Source: Patescibacteria group bacterium | GTDB lineage: Bacteria > Patescibacteriota > Doudnabacteria > UBA920 | Direction of reading: 5' to 3' | NCBI GenBank assembly: GCA_023487095.1 | Contig: JAMDEL010000109.1 | Location: 1 to 19,292, forward strand | DNA length: 19,292 bases | Shown: in pieces, positions 1-6,844 of the stretch | Numbering within the stretch: the first letter of the stretch is position 1 | Layout: every line of letters begins with the position of its first letter | Made by a program: the position numbers and the translations under genes | Notes under the pieces: generated by a model | Told to the model about the DNA's origin: nothing | The model's database searches: none | Seen by the model: only the letters and a program-made list of their open reading frames with translations

Positions 1-249
1 TGCGAAATTAAAAATTATGCGTGGAATTTGTGGAGGTTTTCAGCTGGCAACGGCACGGGCGACATGGACGTCTTAGAAGACCTGCTTGGACTATTTGAAC
101 AAGGCGTGGCAGACGGTAAGAGTGTATTGGCAGTCACGGGTGAGGATGTGGCGGCGTTCTGTGACGGGCTTTTTAATGCCACAGAAAGCTGGTGCAACAA
201 GCTAAACCGCGACATAATGAAAAAGCTCGGGAGTGAGGAGAAAAAATAA
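1..249 (+). CDS. DUF1048-like protein, 3' part only
   Basis: The reading frame is open at the left edge, so only the last 82 residues are present. They read through WRFSAGNG, then LEDLLGLFEQGVADGKSVLAV, then TGEDVAAFCDGL, and end in a basic tail with NRDIMKKLG. This pattern (a WxFSxG turn, an acidic helix ending in GKSVL, then TGEDVAxFCD) matches what I remember of the DUF1048 family: small soluble helical proteins of about 110 residues, of unknown function, often encoded next to PadR-type repressors. A TTG at 28 could be read as a start, but the homology continues upstream of it (EIKNYAWN), so the true start lies outside the window. The gene ends in TAA, 38 bases before a strong terminator. 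Family assignment is moderately sure; no function is claimed. Confidence 0.6.
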   Translation, partial: CEIKNYAWNLWRFSAGNGTGDMDVLEDLLGLFEQGVADGKSVLAVTGEDVAAFCDGLFNATESWCNKLNRDIMKKLGSEEKK

Positions 250-287
250 AGGTATTGTTATAAAGCCACAGGTTTGGAAAACCGACA

Positions 288-320
288 TTTTAAAACCCCC
301 ATGAAATGGGGGTTTTAAAA
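288..320. terminator. Bidirectional intrinsic terminator
   Basis: A perfect 13-bp inverted repeat: TTTTAAAACCCCC at 288-300 and GGGGGTTTTAAAA at 308-320, with a 7-base loop. The GC core is flanked on each side by a TTTT run, so it can end transcripts from the DUF1048 gene (plus strand) and from the tRNA unit (minus strand), which converge here. Confidence 0.85.
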
Positions 321-345
321 TCGTAAAGGAAGGAAAAATTGAAAG

Positions 346-421
346 TGGTGGACCATACCGGATTCGAACCGGTCACCCCCACATTGCAAATGTGGTGCTC
401 TACCAAATGAGCTAATGGCCC
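346..421 (-). tRNA. tRNA-Ala (anticodon TGC)
   Basis: On the minus strand the gene starts GGGCCAT at 421 and closes with ATGGTCC, discriminator A, and an encoded CCA at 348-346 (76 nt). The acceptor stem pairs fully and contains G3:U70, the classic alanine identity pair. The anticodon arm is CCACA, loop TTTGCAA, TGTGG, giving anticodon TGC. The T-arm is ACCGG, TTCGAAT, CCGGT. It is the last element of a unit that starts with tRNA-Ile at 790. Confidence 0.97.
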
Positions 422-436
422 GCGGCCCGATTTATG

Positions 437-706
437 TTAATTGGTTGCAGCTGGAATCGCTGAGCCCGGCAACATGTTAAACAGCCAGAAGATTGATAAG
501 ACACAGAGCCCAAAACCTACCAGCTTCCACCAGGTGTAGGTACCTGCGCCTATGCCGGTGCCCAGGTATTTTTCCGCAAAGTCAATTTTCCCGGAAAACT
601 GGTCCGTAATCGGGACCGAGTATTTCATAATCAGGATGCCTAAGGCAAGGACCATGGGTGCAAAAATGAAGCGCATAGGGGGAAGTGGGTTTTGTTTTAA
701 CTTCAT
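437..706 (-). CDS. Small two-helix membrane protein between two tRNAs
   Basis: This 89-residue protein is unrecognised. It has a basic N-terminus (MKLKQNPLPPMRF), a hydrophobic helix at about residues 13-30, an acidic amphipathic middle, and a second hydrophobic helix at about 58-80, so it is probably a two-pass inner-membrane protein. It lies in the same direction as the flanking tRNAs: its ATG is only 7 bases after the encoded CCA of tRNA-Ile, and its TAA is 15 bases before the 5' end of tRNA-Ala. There is no room for a good ribosome binding site; only GTTAGGC separates the tRNA from ATG. It is probably cotranscribed with both tRNAs and released by their processing. Whether it is really translated is inferred from the length and from the clear hydrophobic and charged pattern. 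Confidence 0.65.
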   Translation of the reverse strand: MKLKQNPLPPMRFIFAPMVLALGILIMKYSVPITDQFSGKIDFAEKYLGTGIGAGTYTWWKLVGFGLCVLSIFWLFNMLPGSAIPAATN

Positions 707-713
707 GCCTAAC

Positions 714-790
714 TGGTGGGCGATTCAGGAATCGAACCTGAGACCTCGTCATTATCAGTGACGCGCTCTAACCATCTGAGCTAATCGCCC
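714..790 (-). tRNA. tRNA-Ile (anticodon GAT)
   Basis: On the minus strand the gene starts GGGCGAT at 790-784 and closes with ATCGCCC at 724-718, discriminator A at 717, and an encoded CCA at 716-714 (77 nt). The anticodon stem is CGTCA/TGACG with loop CTGATAA, giving GAT. D-arm and T-arm consensus (AGCTCAG, GGTTCGATTCC) are present. It is the first gene after the minus-strand promoter at 811-839. Confidence 0.97.
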
Positions 791-802
791 GGAATATATT
801 CC
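791..802. repeat. 12-bp perfect palindrome upstream of tRNA-Ile
   Basis: GGAATATATTCC reads the same on both strands and abuts the 5' end of tRNA-Ile, just after the predicted minus-strand transcription start (about 804). It could be a short 5' leader hairpin of the tRNA precursor or a protein site; the sequence does not decide. Confidence 0.5.
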
Positions 803-810
803 GCAGACGT

Positions 811-839
811 ATTTTAGCAAACTGGCGGGATTTTGACAA
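811..839 (-). promoter_or_regulatory. Promoter of the tRNA-Ile unit
   Basis: On the minus strand: TTGTCA (839-834), 17 bases, then TAAAAT (816-811), with a TGC in front giving an extended -10. The predicted start near 804 leaves a leader of about 14 nt before tRNA-Ile. Its -35 box overlaps the -35 of the divergent pilM promoter almost completely. Confidence 0.7.
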
Positions 840-861
840 CTGCCCTAGATTATATTATTAT
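833..861 (+). promoter_or_regulatory. Promoter of the pilus assembly operon
   Basis: A consensus TTGACA at 833-838, a 17-base spacer, and TATTAT at 856-861. The predicted start is near 868, giving a leader of about 48 nt before pilM. The -35 box is shared, on the opposite strand, with the tRNA promoter. Confidence 0.75.
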
Positions 862-915
862 TAATATGAAAATTGGCAGAGATTGAAACAAAAATAACGC
901 GAGATTAAGACAGGC

Positions 916-1941
916 ATGTTTCTTTCAGGATTATTTTCCAACAAAAACGCCGTTTTAGGCATTGATATCGGCACGGCAAACATAAAAATTGCCCAGGTGA
1001 CCAGAAAAGGCAAGCCTGTTTTGGATACTTACGGCAGTGTGAATATCGCCTACCAGCTTGGGGGTAAGGCGGACGATACGGCCGTGCAGGAAATGGCTCG
1101 CGTTTTAAAAACGCTTTTAAACAAGGCCAATACCACCACCAAGCGCTGTGTGATTAGTTTCCCCAACAGTTCGGTTTTTACCTCGGTTATAGAGCTGCCC
1201 AAAATGACCAACGAAGAACTGGCCGGGGCAGTTGAATTTGAAGCCAAAAAGTACGTACCTTTGGCTCTTTCCGATGTGGATTTATCCTGGGAGGTTTTGG
1301 CAGCAGCCAACCCGGCGGCAGTGAGCGTTAAAGTTTTGCTGACTGCGGTGCCCAAACAAGTCACTCGTAATTACATGAGGGTCTTGGAGCTGGCCGGCCT
1401 ACAGCCTTTGGTTGGGGAAATTGAAGCTTTGGCTTTAATCCGTTCTTTAATCGGAGAGCAGGCCGTCAATTGTGTTATAATTGATATTGGAGCCAGAAGC
1501 ACGGGTCTCAACATTACCGAGAATGGCTTTTTGCGGCTCAGCCGGAACTTAAATATTGGCGGCGATACGATTACGACTAAAATTGCCGAAAGCCTTCGGG
1601 TCAGCCGTCTTAGGGCCGAGCAGTTCAAGAAGGATTTCGGCGTTTCCAATACTACTTTTATTCCCGACACTGTTAAGCCGGTAATTAACATCATCAAGTC
1701 CGAAGCCCGCCAGCTCCTGACCATAGCCAAAAGCCAGAATATGCGGATGGAAAAATTGCTGCTCGTAGGCGGCGGCGCAAACTTGCCCGGTATTGAAGGC
1801 TTTTTTGAAGATTTGGGGTTAAAGGTAGAGCTGGGGAATCCTTTTAAAGCTGTGGAATACAACAAGGAGATTGAACCCATGCTTAAGCGTTATGCCTTAA
1901 GCTTGCCTATTGCCATTGGTTTGGCTTTACGCCAGAATTAA
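916..1941 (+). CDS. pilM: Type IV pilus assembly protein PilM (actin-like ATPase)
   Basis: PilM is a cytoplasmic actin/FtsA-fold protein that binds the N-terminal tail of PilN and links the PilNO platform to the motor. At 341 residues it has normal family length. Actin-fold motifs are visible: phosphate-1 loop GIDIGTANIK (15-24), phosphate-2 loop DIGARST (190-196), and the adenosine motif LLVGGGANLPG (282-292). The N-terminus MFLSGLFSNK is a short amphipathic lead-in common in PilM. The ribosome binding site before ATG is weak (CAGG). It is the first gene after the 833-861 promoter and starts a same-strand run through pilC. An equally good TATAAT just past its stop may start a second transcript at pilN. 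Confidence 0.93.
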   Translation: MFLSGLFSNKNAVLGIDIGTANIKIAQVTRKGKPVLDTYGSVNIAYQLGGKADDTAVQEMARVLKTLLNKANTTTKRCVISFPNSSVFTSVIELPKMTNEELAGAVEFEAKKYVPLALSDVDLSWEVLAAANPAAVSVKVLLTAVPKQVTRNYMRVLELAGLQPLVGEIEALALIRSLIGEQAVNCVIIDIGARSTGLNITENGFLRLSRNLNIGGDTITTKIAESLRVSRLRAEQFKKDFGVSNTTFIPDTVKPVINIIKSEARQLLTIAKSQNMRMEKLLLVGGGANLPGIEGFFEDLGLKVELGNPFKAVEYNKEIEPMLKRYALSLPIAIGLALRQN

Positions 1942-1949
1942 CGTATAAT
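1921..1949 (+). promoter_or_regulatory. Possible internal promoter before pilN
   Basis: A perfect TATAAT lies at 1944-1949, with TTGGCT (4 of 6 matches to TTGACA) at 1921-1926, exactly 17 bases upstream and inside the 3' end of pilM. pilM and pilN are 41 bases apart, the largest gap within the pilM-pilC run, which leaves room for a start near 1956. The weak -35 makes it tentative. Confidence 0.35.
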
Positions 1950-1962
1950 AAAAATAGTCTAA

Positions 1963-1979
1963 CCCGATTTCGGGGGTGA
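1963..1979 (+). promoter_or_regulatory. pilN ribosome binding site inside a small hairpin
   Basis: GGGGGTGA (1972-1979) is one base off the ideal GGAGGTGA and sits 3 bases before the GTG start of pilN. The preceding CCCG (1963-1966) can pair with CGGG (1971-1974) over an ATTT loop and so cover part of the site. The same GGGGGTGA box precedes the major pilin. Confidence 0.5.
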
Positions 1980-1982
1980 ATT

Positions 1983-2549
1983 GTGGCAGAAATAAACCTA
2001 CTCAAACAAAAATCTTCAGCGAATAGTTTTGCCGCTGTCTTTCCTTCCATTTTAGCCAAGCTGCTGATTGTGGTTGCCTTGGGCGTAATTGGATACTACG
2101 GCTGGCTTTTTGTTGAGGAAAAAAAGATAACCGCAAACACGGTTAAGCTCCAGGCCGACATAGCTAGTGCCAAAAAAGAGGCGCTCAGCCGGACAGACCG
2201 CTACGAACTTTTAACCCGGCAAGGGCAGTTAATAGAGCTGGGCAAGCTGGCGGGCGGTTATGAGTACTTTACCAAGCTTTTTCAGCCATTGGCCGACAAT
2301 ACCCTGAAGTTCGCCAGGTATACGGGTATAAAAGCCACTAGCGACGGCGATATTACGCTGTCCGTGGTCGTGCCGAGTCTGGAGTCTTTGGATAAGTATT
2401 TTCAGTTTTTCAACACAACCTATTTTACGGAGAATTTTAGTGATGTAAAAATCGGCGGGTATTATAAGGTAAAGGAAAAAAATTCCGAATACTACACCTT
2501 TGATATCAAGATGAAATACAATACGGCCTTAATCCAGCAAAAACCATAA
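1983..2549 (+). CDS. pilN: PilN-like inner-membrane platform protein
   Basis: PilN is a bitopic membrane protein whose short cytoplasmic tail docks into PilM and whose outer domain pairs with PilO. The N-terminus MAEINLLKQK carries the INLL motif that PilM recognises. One membrane helix follows at about residues 22-44, then a helical, coiled-coil-like stretch (46-75), then a compact alpha/beta domain to 188. The length is typical. The start is GTG, chosen because of the GGGGGTGA box just upstream; no ATG in frame fits the INLL motif. It follows pilM by 41 bases and precedes pilO by 6. Divergence is high, so the assignment rests on the tail motif, the topology and the gene order. Confidence 0.85.
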   Translation: MAEINLLKQKSSANSFAAVFPSILAKLLIVVALGVIGYYGWLFVEEKKITANTVKLQADIASAKKEALSRTDRYELLTRQGQLIELGKLAGGYEYFTKLFQPLADNTLKFARYTGIKATSDGDITLSVVVPSLESLDKYFQFFNTTYFTENFSDVKIGGYYKVKEKNSEYYTFDIKMKYNTALIQQKP

Positions 2550-2555
2550 ACTAAA

Positions 2556-3191
2556 ATGGATATTAACCTGTCTTCAAAAAAAGGCGCGACTTTCTCCAGC
2601 GGCTATCAGTCAGGCGCACAAAACAGGAAGCTAAGTTTCACTTTCACCGAAGTGATTCTTTTGCTGATTATGATCGGGCTGTTTTATTGGTATATGGTTT
2701 CGCCTAAACAGGCCGTTTTGGCAGAAAAGAAAGCCCAGATTGCCAAGCTCGTGGATGATAAAAGCAAGATTGACGGGGAGATAAACGGACTTAAGGATTC
2801 GCTCAAGGTGCTTTCTGGGAACAAGACTGAGATTACAGAAATGGACGAAGCTTTGCCTATGGACAGCCGGACTACGAAACTGCAGATGTTGATTAATGAC
2901 CTGGCTGCCAAAGCCGGAGTTTCTTTGGAGTCATCGGGTTTTGATGAAGACCCCAAAAAAGTTTACGCTTCCGACAAGGAGGCGATTAAGGAGCCTTTTA
3001 GCCAGGCCAGGTCGCTTAAGGTGATTCACGGTTCGGTTTCGGTCTTAGGCAAGTTTGACCAGATTCAGCTGTTTTTGAACAAAATTGAAAACAGTGCCAG
3101 GATTTTGAAAATCACTTCCATGGAATTGCAGGCCCAAAAAGACAACGTTATGAGTTTAGTATTGGATCTGGAGGCTTACTCCTATGAATAG
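2556..3191 (+). CDS. pilO: PilO-like inner-membrane platform protein
   Basis: PilO forms a heterodimer with PilN in the alignment complex. This 211-residue protein has a cytoplasmic head of about 28 residues, one membrane helix at about 30-48 (TEVILLLIMIGLFYWYMV), a charged coiled coil at about 52-90 rich in K, E, D and L, and a C-terminal ferredoxin-like domain (about 105-211). The order pilM-pilN-pilO is the standard one. Its stop codon overlaps the next start (ATGAATAG at 3184-3191), which suggests translational coupling with the 115-aa protein. Confidence 0.87.
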   Translation: MDINLSSKKGATFSSGYQSGAQNRKLSFTFTEVILLLIMIGLFYWYMVSPKQAVLAEKKAQIAKLVDDKSKIDGEINGLKDSLKVLSGNKTEITEMDEALPMDSRTTKLQMLINDLAAKAGVSLESSGFDEDPKKVYASDKEAIKEPFSQARSLKVIHGSVSVLGKFDQIQLFLNKIENSARILKITSMELQAQKDNVMSLVLDLEAYSYE

Positions 3192-3531
3192 AAAAGGGTT
3201 AATTCAAACCGTGATTGCCATTGCCTGCCTCGTGGGCGCTTTTATGGTGCTTTATAATAACGGCATTTTTAGCGGCCAGCCAATGGGCGATGTTTCTTTT
3301 AGGCGCACCGGCAGCACAGGCAAGGCAGCTGAAGGGGTCTTTGGCAAAGATGCTATTTTGCCTTATGGCAAACTTAGTGACACCGATTTTGACAGAGCAT
3401 TCGGCAGCCGGAAAACCGGAACTTACAAATCCCAGTACCCCAAACTTAACTTAAACAGCGATGTTAAGGTGGATGTAAAAGACCTGTTTCTTACGGCGAC
3501 TTCTGGGGATATTACGCTGCCCCAACAATAA
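3184..3531 (+). CDS. Small single-pass membrane protein in the PilP position
   Basis: This 115-residue protein is unrecognised. It begins MNRKGLIQTVIA, has one membrane helix at about residues 6-24, and then a polar, extracytoplasmic stretch with short basic and glycine-rich segments (FRRTGSTG, AFGSRKTGTYKSQYP) and no obvious fold. It overlaps pilO by 8 bases and precedes pilB by 25, the place where pilP sits in Gram-negative pilus operons. Unlike PilP it has no lipoprotein cysteine and no recognisable beta domain. A role as accessory subunit of the PilMNO platform is inferred only from coupling and position. Confidence 0.75.
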   Translation: MNRKGLIQTVIAIACLVGAFMVLYNNGIFSGQPMGDVSFRRTGSTGKAAEGVFGKDAILPYGKLSDTDFDRAFGSRKTGTYKSQYPKLNLNSDVKVDVKDLFLTATSGDITLPQQ

Positions 3532-3556
3532 AATACTAAAGCTCGGAGTTTAGCTT

Positions 3557-5305
3557 ATGGATCCTCAAACTAAAACCGACACTTCGCAGAGTTTTGACAG
3601 GTTCCTGGTGGATAACGGCTTTGTGAAAGCCGAGGCGATGGGCAAGCTGCTTGAACGGGAAAAAACCGGCGAACAAACCCTGAGTCAGCTGCTTGTAAGC
3701 GAAAAAGTGTTGGATGAAGAAGAGCTGACTAAGGCAAAAGCAGCTTTTTTTAATATTCCCTATGCGGACCTTAGGCAGGCACAAGTGCCGGCCAATGTTT
3801 TGGCGTTGATTCCACAGGAATCAATGAATTTTTACAATTTCGCTCCGTTTGAACTTAAGGACCAGGTGCTCAAAGTGGCAGTCACCAATCCGGCCAACCT
3901 TTCCGCCCTGGAAGCCTTGGAATTTTTGGGCCAGAAGCAAAATTTTCAGGTCCAGTTGTATTTGGCTTCCGATAGCTCCATTGAAGCCCTGATAGGTAAG
4001 AAAAAGAACCTCAAAAGGGTGGTGGGCGAAGCCCTGAAAAACATTGAGATTAGTGATGAGATAAAGAACAAGCCGGTTCTGGCCAAAAAAGAAGAAAAAG
4101 TCGGGGTGATTGAGGATGCGCCGATTATCAAAATTGTGGAAGTCATTTTAAGCAATGCCATTGAAGGCAATGCCTCCGATATCCACATTGAACCTTCCGA
4201 AAAAGACGTGCGGGTGCGCTACCGCATAGACGGCATTTTGCACACTTCGTTGATGCTGCCCAAGAGCGTGCACCCGGCAATCGTGTCCAGGATTAAAATT
4301 TTATCCAATTTGAAAATTGACGAGTCGCGCTTGCCCCAGGACGGCCGGTTCCACATGGAAGTTGCCAAAAAAAGCGTGGACTTGCGCGTTTCGGTTTTAC
4401 CCCTGATTTACGGCGAAAAGATAGTCATGCGTATTTTGGACAAGACCGGCTCGGTGCCGACCCTGGAACAGCTGGGGGTGCGGGGCAGGGCGCTGAAATG
4501 GATTATGGAAGACATCAAGAAGACGCACGGCATATTTTTGATTACCGGCCCGACTGGCAGCGGCAAGTCCACCACCCTTTATGCTGTTCTTTCCATGCTC
4601 AATACCCCCCTGGTCAACATTGTCACCCTGGAAGACCCAGTGGAGTATTTTATTGAAGGCGTGAACCAGAGCCAGATTAATCCCGATATTGGGCTGACTT
4701 TCGCGGCGGGCCTGAGGAGTATTCTGCGCCAGGACCCCAACATCGTCATGGTCGGTGAAATCCGCGACAAGGAGACAGCGGAAATCGCCGTGCACGCCGC
4801 GCTTACCGGACACTTGCTGTTTTCCACCCTGCACACCAACAATGCCATTGGCGCTATGCCGCGCATGATTGATATGGGTATTGAGCCGTTTTTGCTCGTG
4901 GCTTCCGTTATTGTGGTCATGGCCCAGCGCTTGGTCAGAAAGGTTTGTCCACATTGCAAAAAAGAAGAGGCGCTAACTCCGGGTTTGGCCGAAGAAATTA
5001 AGAAACATTTGGTCGGAGTGCCGGCGGATTACATTGAGGGCCTGGACACAAAATCACCGAAAGTCTATAAAGGCGCGGGCTGCGAGAAGTGCGGGCACAC
5101 CGGTTATGCAGGGCGTTTCGGGATTTTTGAAGTCATGCCCGTTACCACGGAAATTCAGGATTTGATTTTAAACAAAGCCCCGGTGCACAAAATTTATGAA
5201 GTGGCGGCCAAATTGGGCATGATAACCATGAAGCAGGATGGCATCATCAAGCTTCTTCGGGGTGAAACCACCATGGATGAAATTATCAGGGTGACCACGG
5301 AGTAA
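3557..5305 (+). CDS. pilB: Type IV pilus extension ATPase PilB
   Basis: PilB is the hexameric cytoplasmic motor that powers pilin assembly. At 582 residues it has normal length. An MshEN-like N-terminal domain (about 1-150, with short 'LLEREK... LSQLLVSEKVLDEE' type helices) precedes the ATPase core: ASDIHIEP (206-213), RYRIDGILH, Walker A GPTGSGKST (331-339), the Asp box around EDPVEYF, Walker B IVMVGEIRD (396-404), and a His box GHLLFSTLHTN. The tetracysteine zinc site C464/C467 and C509/C512 distinguishes PilB/GspE from PilT. GGAG at 3545-3548 supports the ATG. It is followed after 3 bases by the degenerate receiver gene. Confidence 0.97.
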   Translation: MDPQTKTDTSQSFDRFLVDNGFVKAEAMGKLLEREKTGEQTLSQLLVSEKVLDEEELTKAKAAFFNIPYADLRQAQVPANVLALIPQESMNFYNFAPFELKDQVLKVAVTNPANLSALEALEFLGQKQNFQVQLYLASDSSIEALIGKKKNLKRVVGEALKNIEISDEIKNKPVLAKKEEKVGVIEDAPIIKIVEVILSNAIEGNASDIHIEPSEKDVRVRYRIDGILHTSLMLPKSVHPAIVSRIKILSNLKIDESRLPQDGRFHMEVAKKSVDLRVSVLPLIYGEKIVMRILDKTGSVPTLEQLGVRGRALKWIMEDIKKTHGIFLITGPTGSGKSTTLYAVLSMLNTPLVNIVTLEDPVEYFIEGVNQSQINPDIGLTFAAGLRSILRQDPNIVMVGEIRDKETAEIAVHAALTGHLLFSTLHTNNAIGAMPRMIDMGIEPFLLVASVIVVMAQRLVRKVCPHCKKEEALTPGLAEEIKKHLVGVPADYIEGLDTKSPKVYKGAGCEKCGHTGYAGRFGIFEVMPVTTEIQDLILNKAPVHKIYEVAAKLGMITMKQDGIIKLLRGETTMDEIIRVTTE

Positions 5306-5308
5306 GAT

Positions 5309-5737
5309 ATGAGCTATCTGTTTAAGGAAAAATTGGTATTTGATCCTATTGTCTTTTCCGGCCAGGCTGTGCCCGTAAGTCTGGTCTATGTGGTTGAGCC
5401 GGAGGAGCCGCTCCTGGATCTGTACTGCAAGTACCTGCTTAAAGAAAGATTTGCCGTAAAAGGCTTTAGGAACCTTGATATGCTGGTGGTGCCGAAGCGT
5501 TCCGAACCCGAGCCCGATGTTGCCGTGGTGAGCTCCCAGCTGCTGCGCCATCCGCAGTTTACGAATGTCAGGAGGAATATTTTTCCCGAAAAAATTAAAA
5601 TTATCAGCATTGGCAGCGCGCCCGGCCAGGATTTCGTATCCAGCCTTATGTCCATAGGCGTTTCCAGTCATTTGGAAAGGCGATTAAGCCGCCCCGGGGA
5701 CTTGGTGGAAATTGTCAGAGCTTTGCTCTATCATTAA
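5309..5737 (+). CDS. Degenerate response-regulator receiver (pseudo-receiver) protein
   Basis: The 142-residue protein has no close match I recognise, but from about residue 21 its pattern follows a CheY-like receiver: beta-1 SLVYVVEPEEP with an acidic cluster (E30, E32, E33), a helix DLYCKYLLKERF, beta-2 AVKGF, beta-3 PDVAVVSSQLL (69-79), beta-4 IKIISIGSA (96-104), a SHLERRLS beta-5 turn, and a last helix DLVEIVRALL (131-140). The phosphoacceptor position holds Ser75 instead of Asp, and the invariant Lys is replaced by Arg (124/125). Phosphorylation is therefore unlikely. It sits 3 bases after pilB and 12 before pilT, so a role as a binding partner that tunes a motor ATPase is plausible. Fold call is inference. 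Confidence 0.6.
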   Translation: MSYLFKEKLVFDPIVFSGQAVPVSLVYVVEPEEPLLDLYCKYLLKERFAVKGFRNLDMLVVPKRSEPEPDVAVVSSQLLRHPQFTNVRRNIFPEKIKIISIGSAPGQDFVSSLMSIGVSSHLERRLSRPGDLVEIVRALLYH

Positions 5738-5749
5738 AAAAGACACGAC

Positions 5750-6820
5750 ATGTATAAAGCCAGCGAATTAGAATTGAATAAACTGTTGTCCTTGGTCTTG
5801 GAGCGGGACGCCTCCGACCTGCACTTGATTGTCAGCGAGCCGCCGATTATCAGGGTGGATACCCAGCTTTTGAGATTGGATAATTACCAAGTGCTCACCA
5901 ATGACAGCATTAGCGACCTTTTGGGTGTTTTGTTAAACGAGAAACAGCGGGAACTTTTTGAAAAACAGCAGCATATAGATTTTTCTTATAGCTTCAAGGA
6001 TAATGTCCGTTTCCGCGTTAACGCTTACCACCAGAAGGGCGTCTTGGCCGTAGCTTTAAGGACTATTCCTAACCGGATCAAGACCATTGAGGAGCTGAAC
6101 TTGCCCAATATGGTCAGAAGGTTTATTGATCGTCGCCAGGGCCTGGTTTTGGTCGTCGGGCCCACGGGCCACGGTAAGTCCACGGCTTTAGCCTCTATGA
6201 TTAACGAGATAAACAATTCCCGGGCAGACCATATTTTGACCATTGAAGACCCGGTGGAATTCGTTTTTACCCCGAACCGCTCTATTATTTCGCAGAGAGA
6301 AGTATTTGTGGATACTCCGGATTTTGCCACGGCCCTGAAAGCGGCCCTGCGCGAGGACATAAACGACGTGCTGGTGGGTGAAATGCGCGACTTGGAGTCC
6401 ATTGCAGCCGCCTTAACCATTGCGGAAACCGGCCACTTGGTGTTTGGCACCCTCCATACCAACGATGCTGCGCAGAGCATAGACCGTATTGTGGACGTCT
6501 TCCCCTCGCACCAGCAGCCGCAAATCCGCTCCCAGCTGGCCAACGTGCTTTACGGCGTGATGTCTTTGAGGCTGCTGCCCAAAGCCGGCGGCGGCAGGGT
6601 TCCGGCTTACGAGATTATGATAACCAACCACGCGGTCAAGAACGTTATCCGCGACAACAAGATTTACGAAATTCCGAACATTATCCACACCAGTTTGGAA
6701 GAGGGCATGGTGCCCATGGACAAAACTCTTGCCCTGCTGGTAAAGCAGGGGATAGTTGAGCTGGAGGTTGCACAGGCACATGTGACCGATAACGAGTATT
6801 TTCTCTCCCTAATTTCTTAA
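5750..6820 (+). CDS. pilT: Type IV pilus retraction ATPase PilT
   Basis: PilT depolymerises the pilus and drives twitching or DNA uptake. The 356-residue length is typical. Visible are an N-terminal PAS-like region with ASDLHL (21-26), Walker A GPTGHGKST (137-145), the Asp box IEDPVEF, Walker B DVLVGEMRD, the His box ETGHLVFGTLHTNDAAQSIDR (split here as ETGHLVFG and TLHTND), and the C-terminal AVKNVIRD, a variant of the AIRNLIRE motif required for retraction. There are no zinc cysteines, unlike PilB. Position 141 in Walker A is His instead of the usual Ser; Lys143 and Ser144 are intact, so ATP binding should be preserved. It lies 24 bases before pilC. Confidence 0.96.
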   Translation: MYKASELELNKLLSLVLERDASDLHLIVSEPPIIRVDTQLLRLDNYQVLTNDSISDLLGVLLNEKQRELFEKQQHIDFSYSFKDNVRFRVNAYHQKGVLAVALRTIPNRIKTIEELNLPNMVRRFIDRRQGLVLVVGPTGHGKSTALASMINEINNSRADHILTIEDPVEFVFTPNRSIISQREVFVDTPDFATALKAALREDINDVLVGEMRDLESIAAALTIAETGHLVFGTLHTNDAAQSIDRIVDVFPSHQQPQIRSQLANVLYGVMSLRLLPKAGGGRVPAYEIMITNHAVKNVIRDNKIYEIPNIIHTSLEEGMVPMDKTLALLVKQGIVELEVAQAHVTDNEYFLSLIS

Positions 6821-6844
6821 AGCTAAAATTCAGGACCCTAGCCA

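Noticed and set aside
1..249. Treating the TTG at 28 as the start of a complete small gene
   Set aside because: The family pattern continues upstream of it to the window edge, so the gene is cut by the window.
4397..4959. Long minus-strand frames opposite pilB (about 126 to 185 codons)
   Set aside because: They lie entirely within the well-supported pilB gene, have no recognisable domain, and their composition (many His, Asn, Gly) is typical of an antisense reading of a real gene.
5168..5671. 167-codon minus-strand frame across pilB and the receiver gene
   Set aside because: It spans two real genes on the other strand and shows no family pattern or ribosome binding site.
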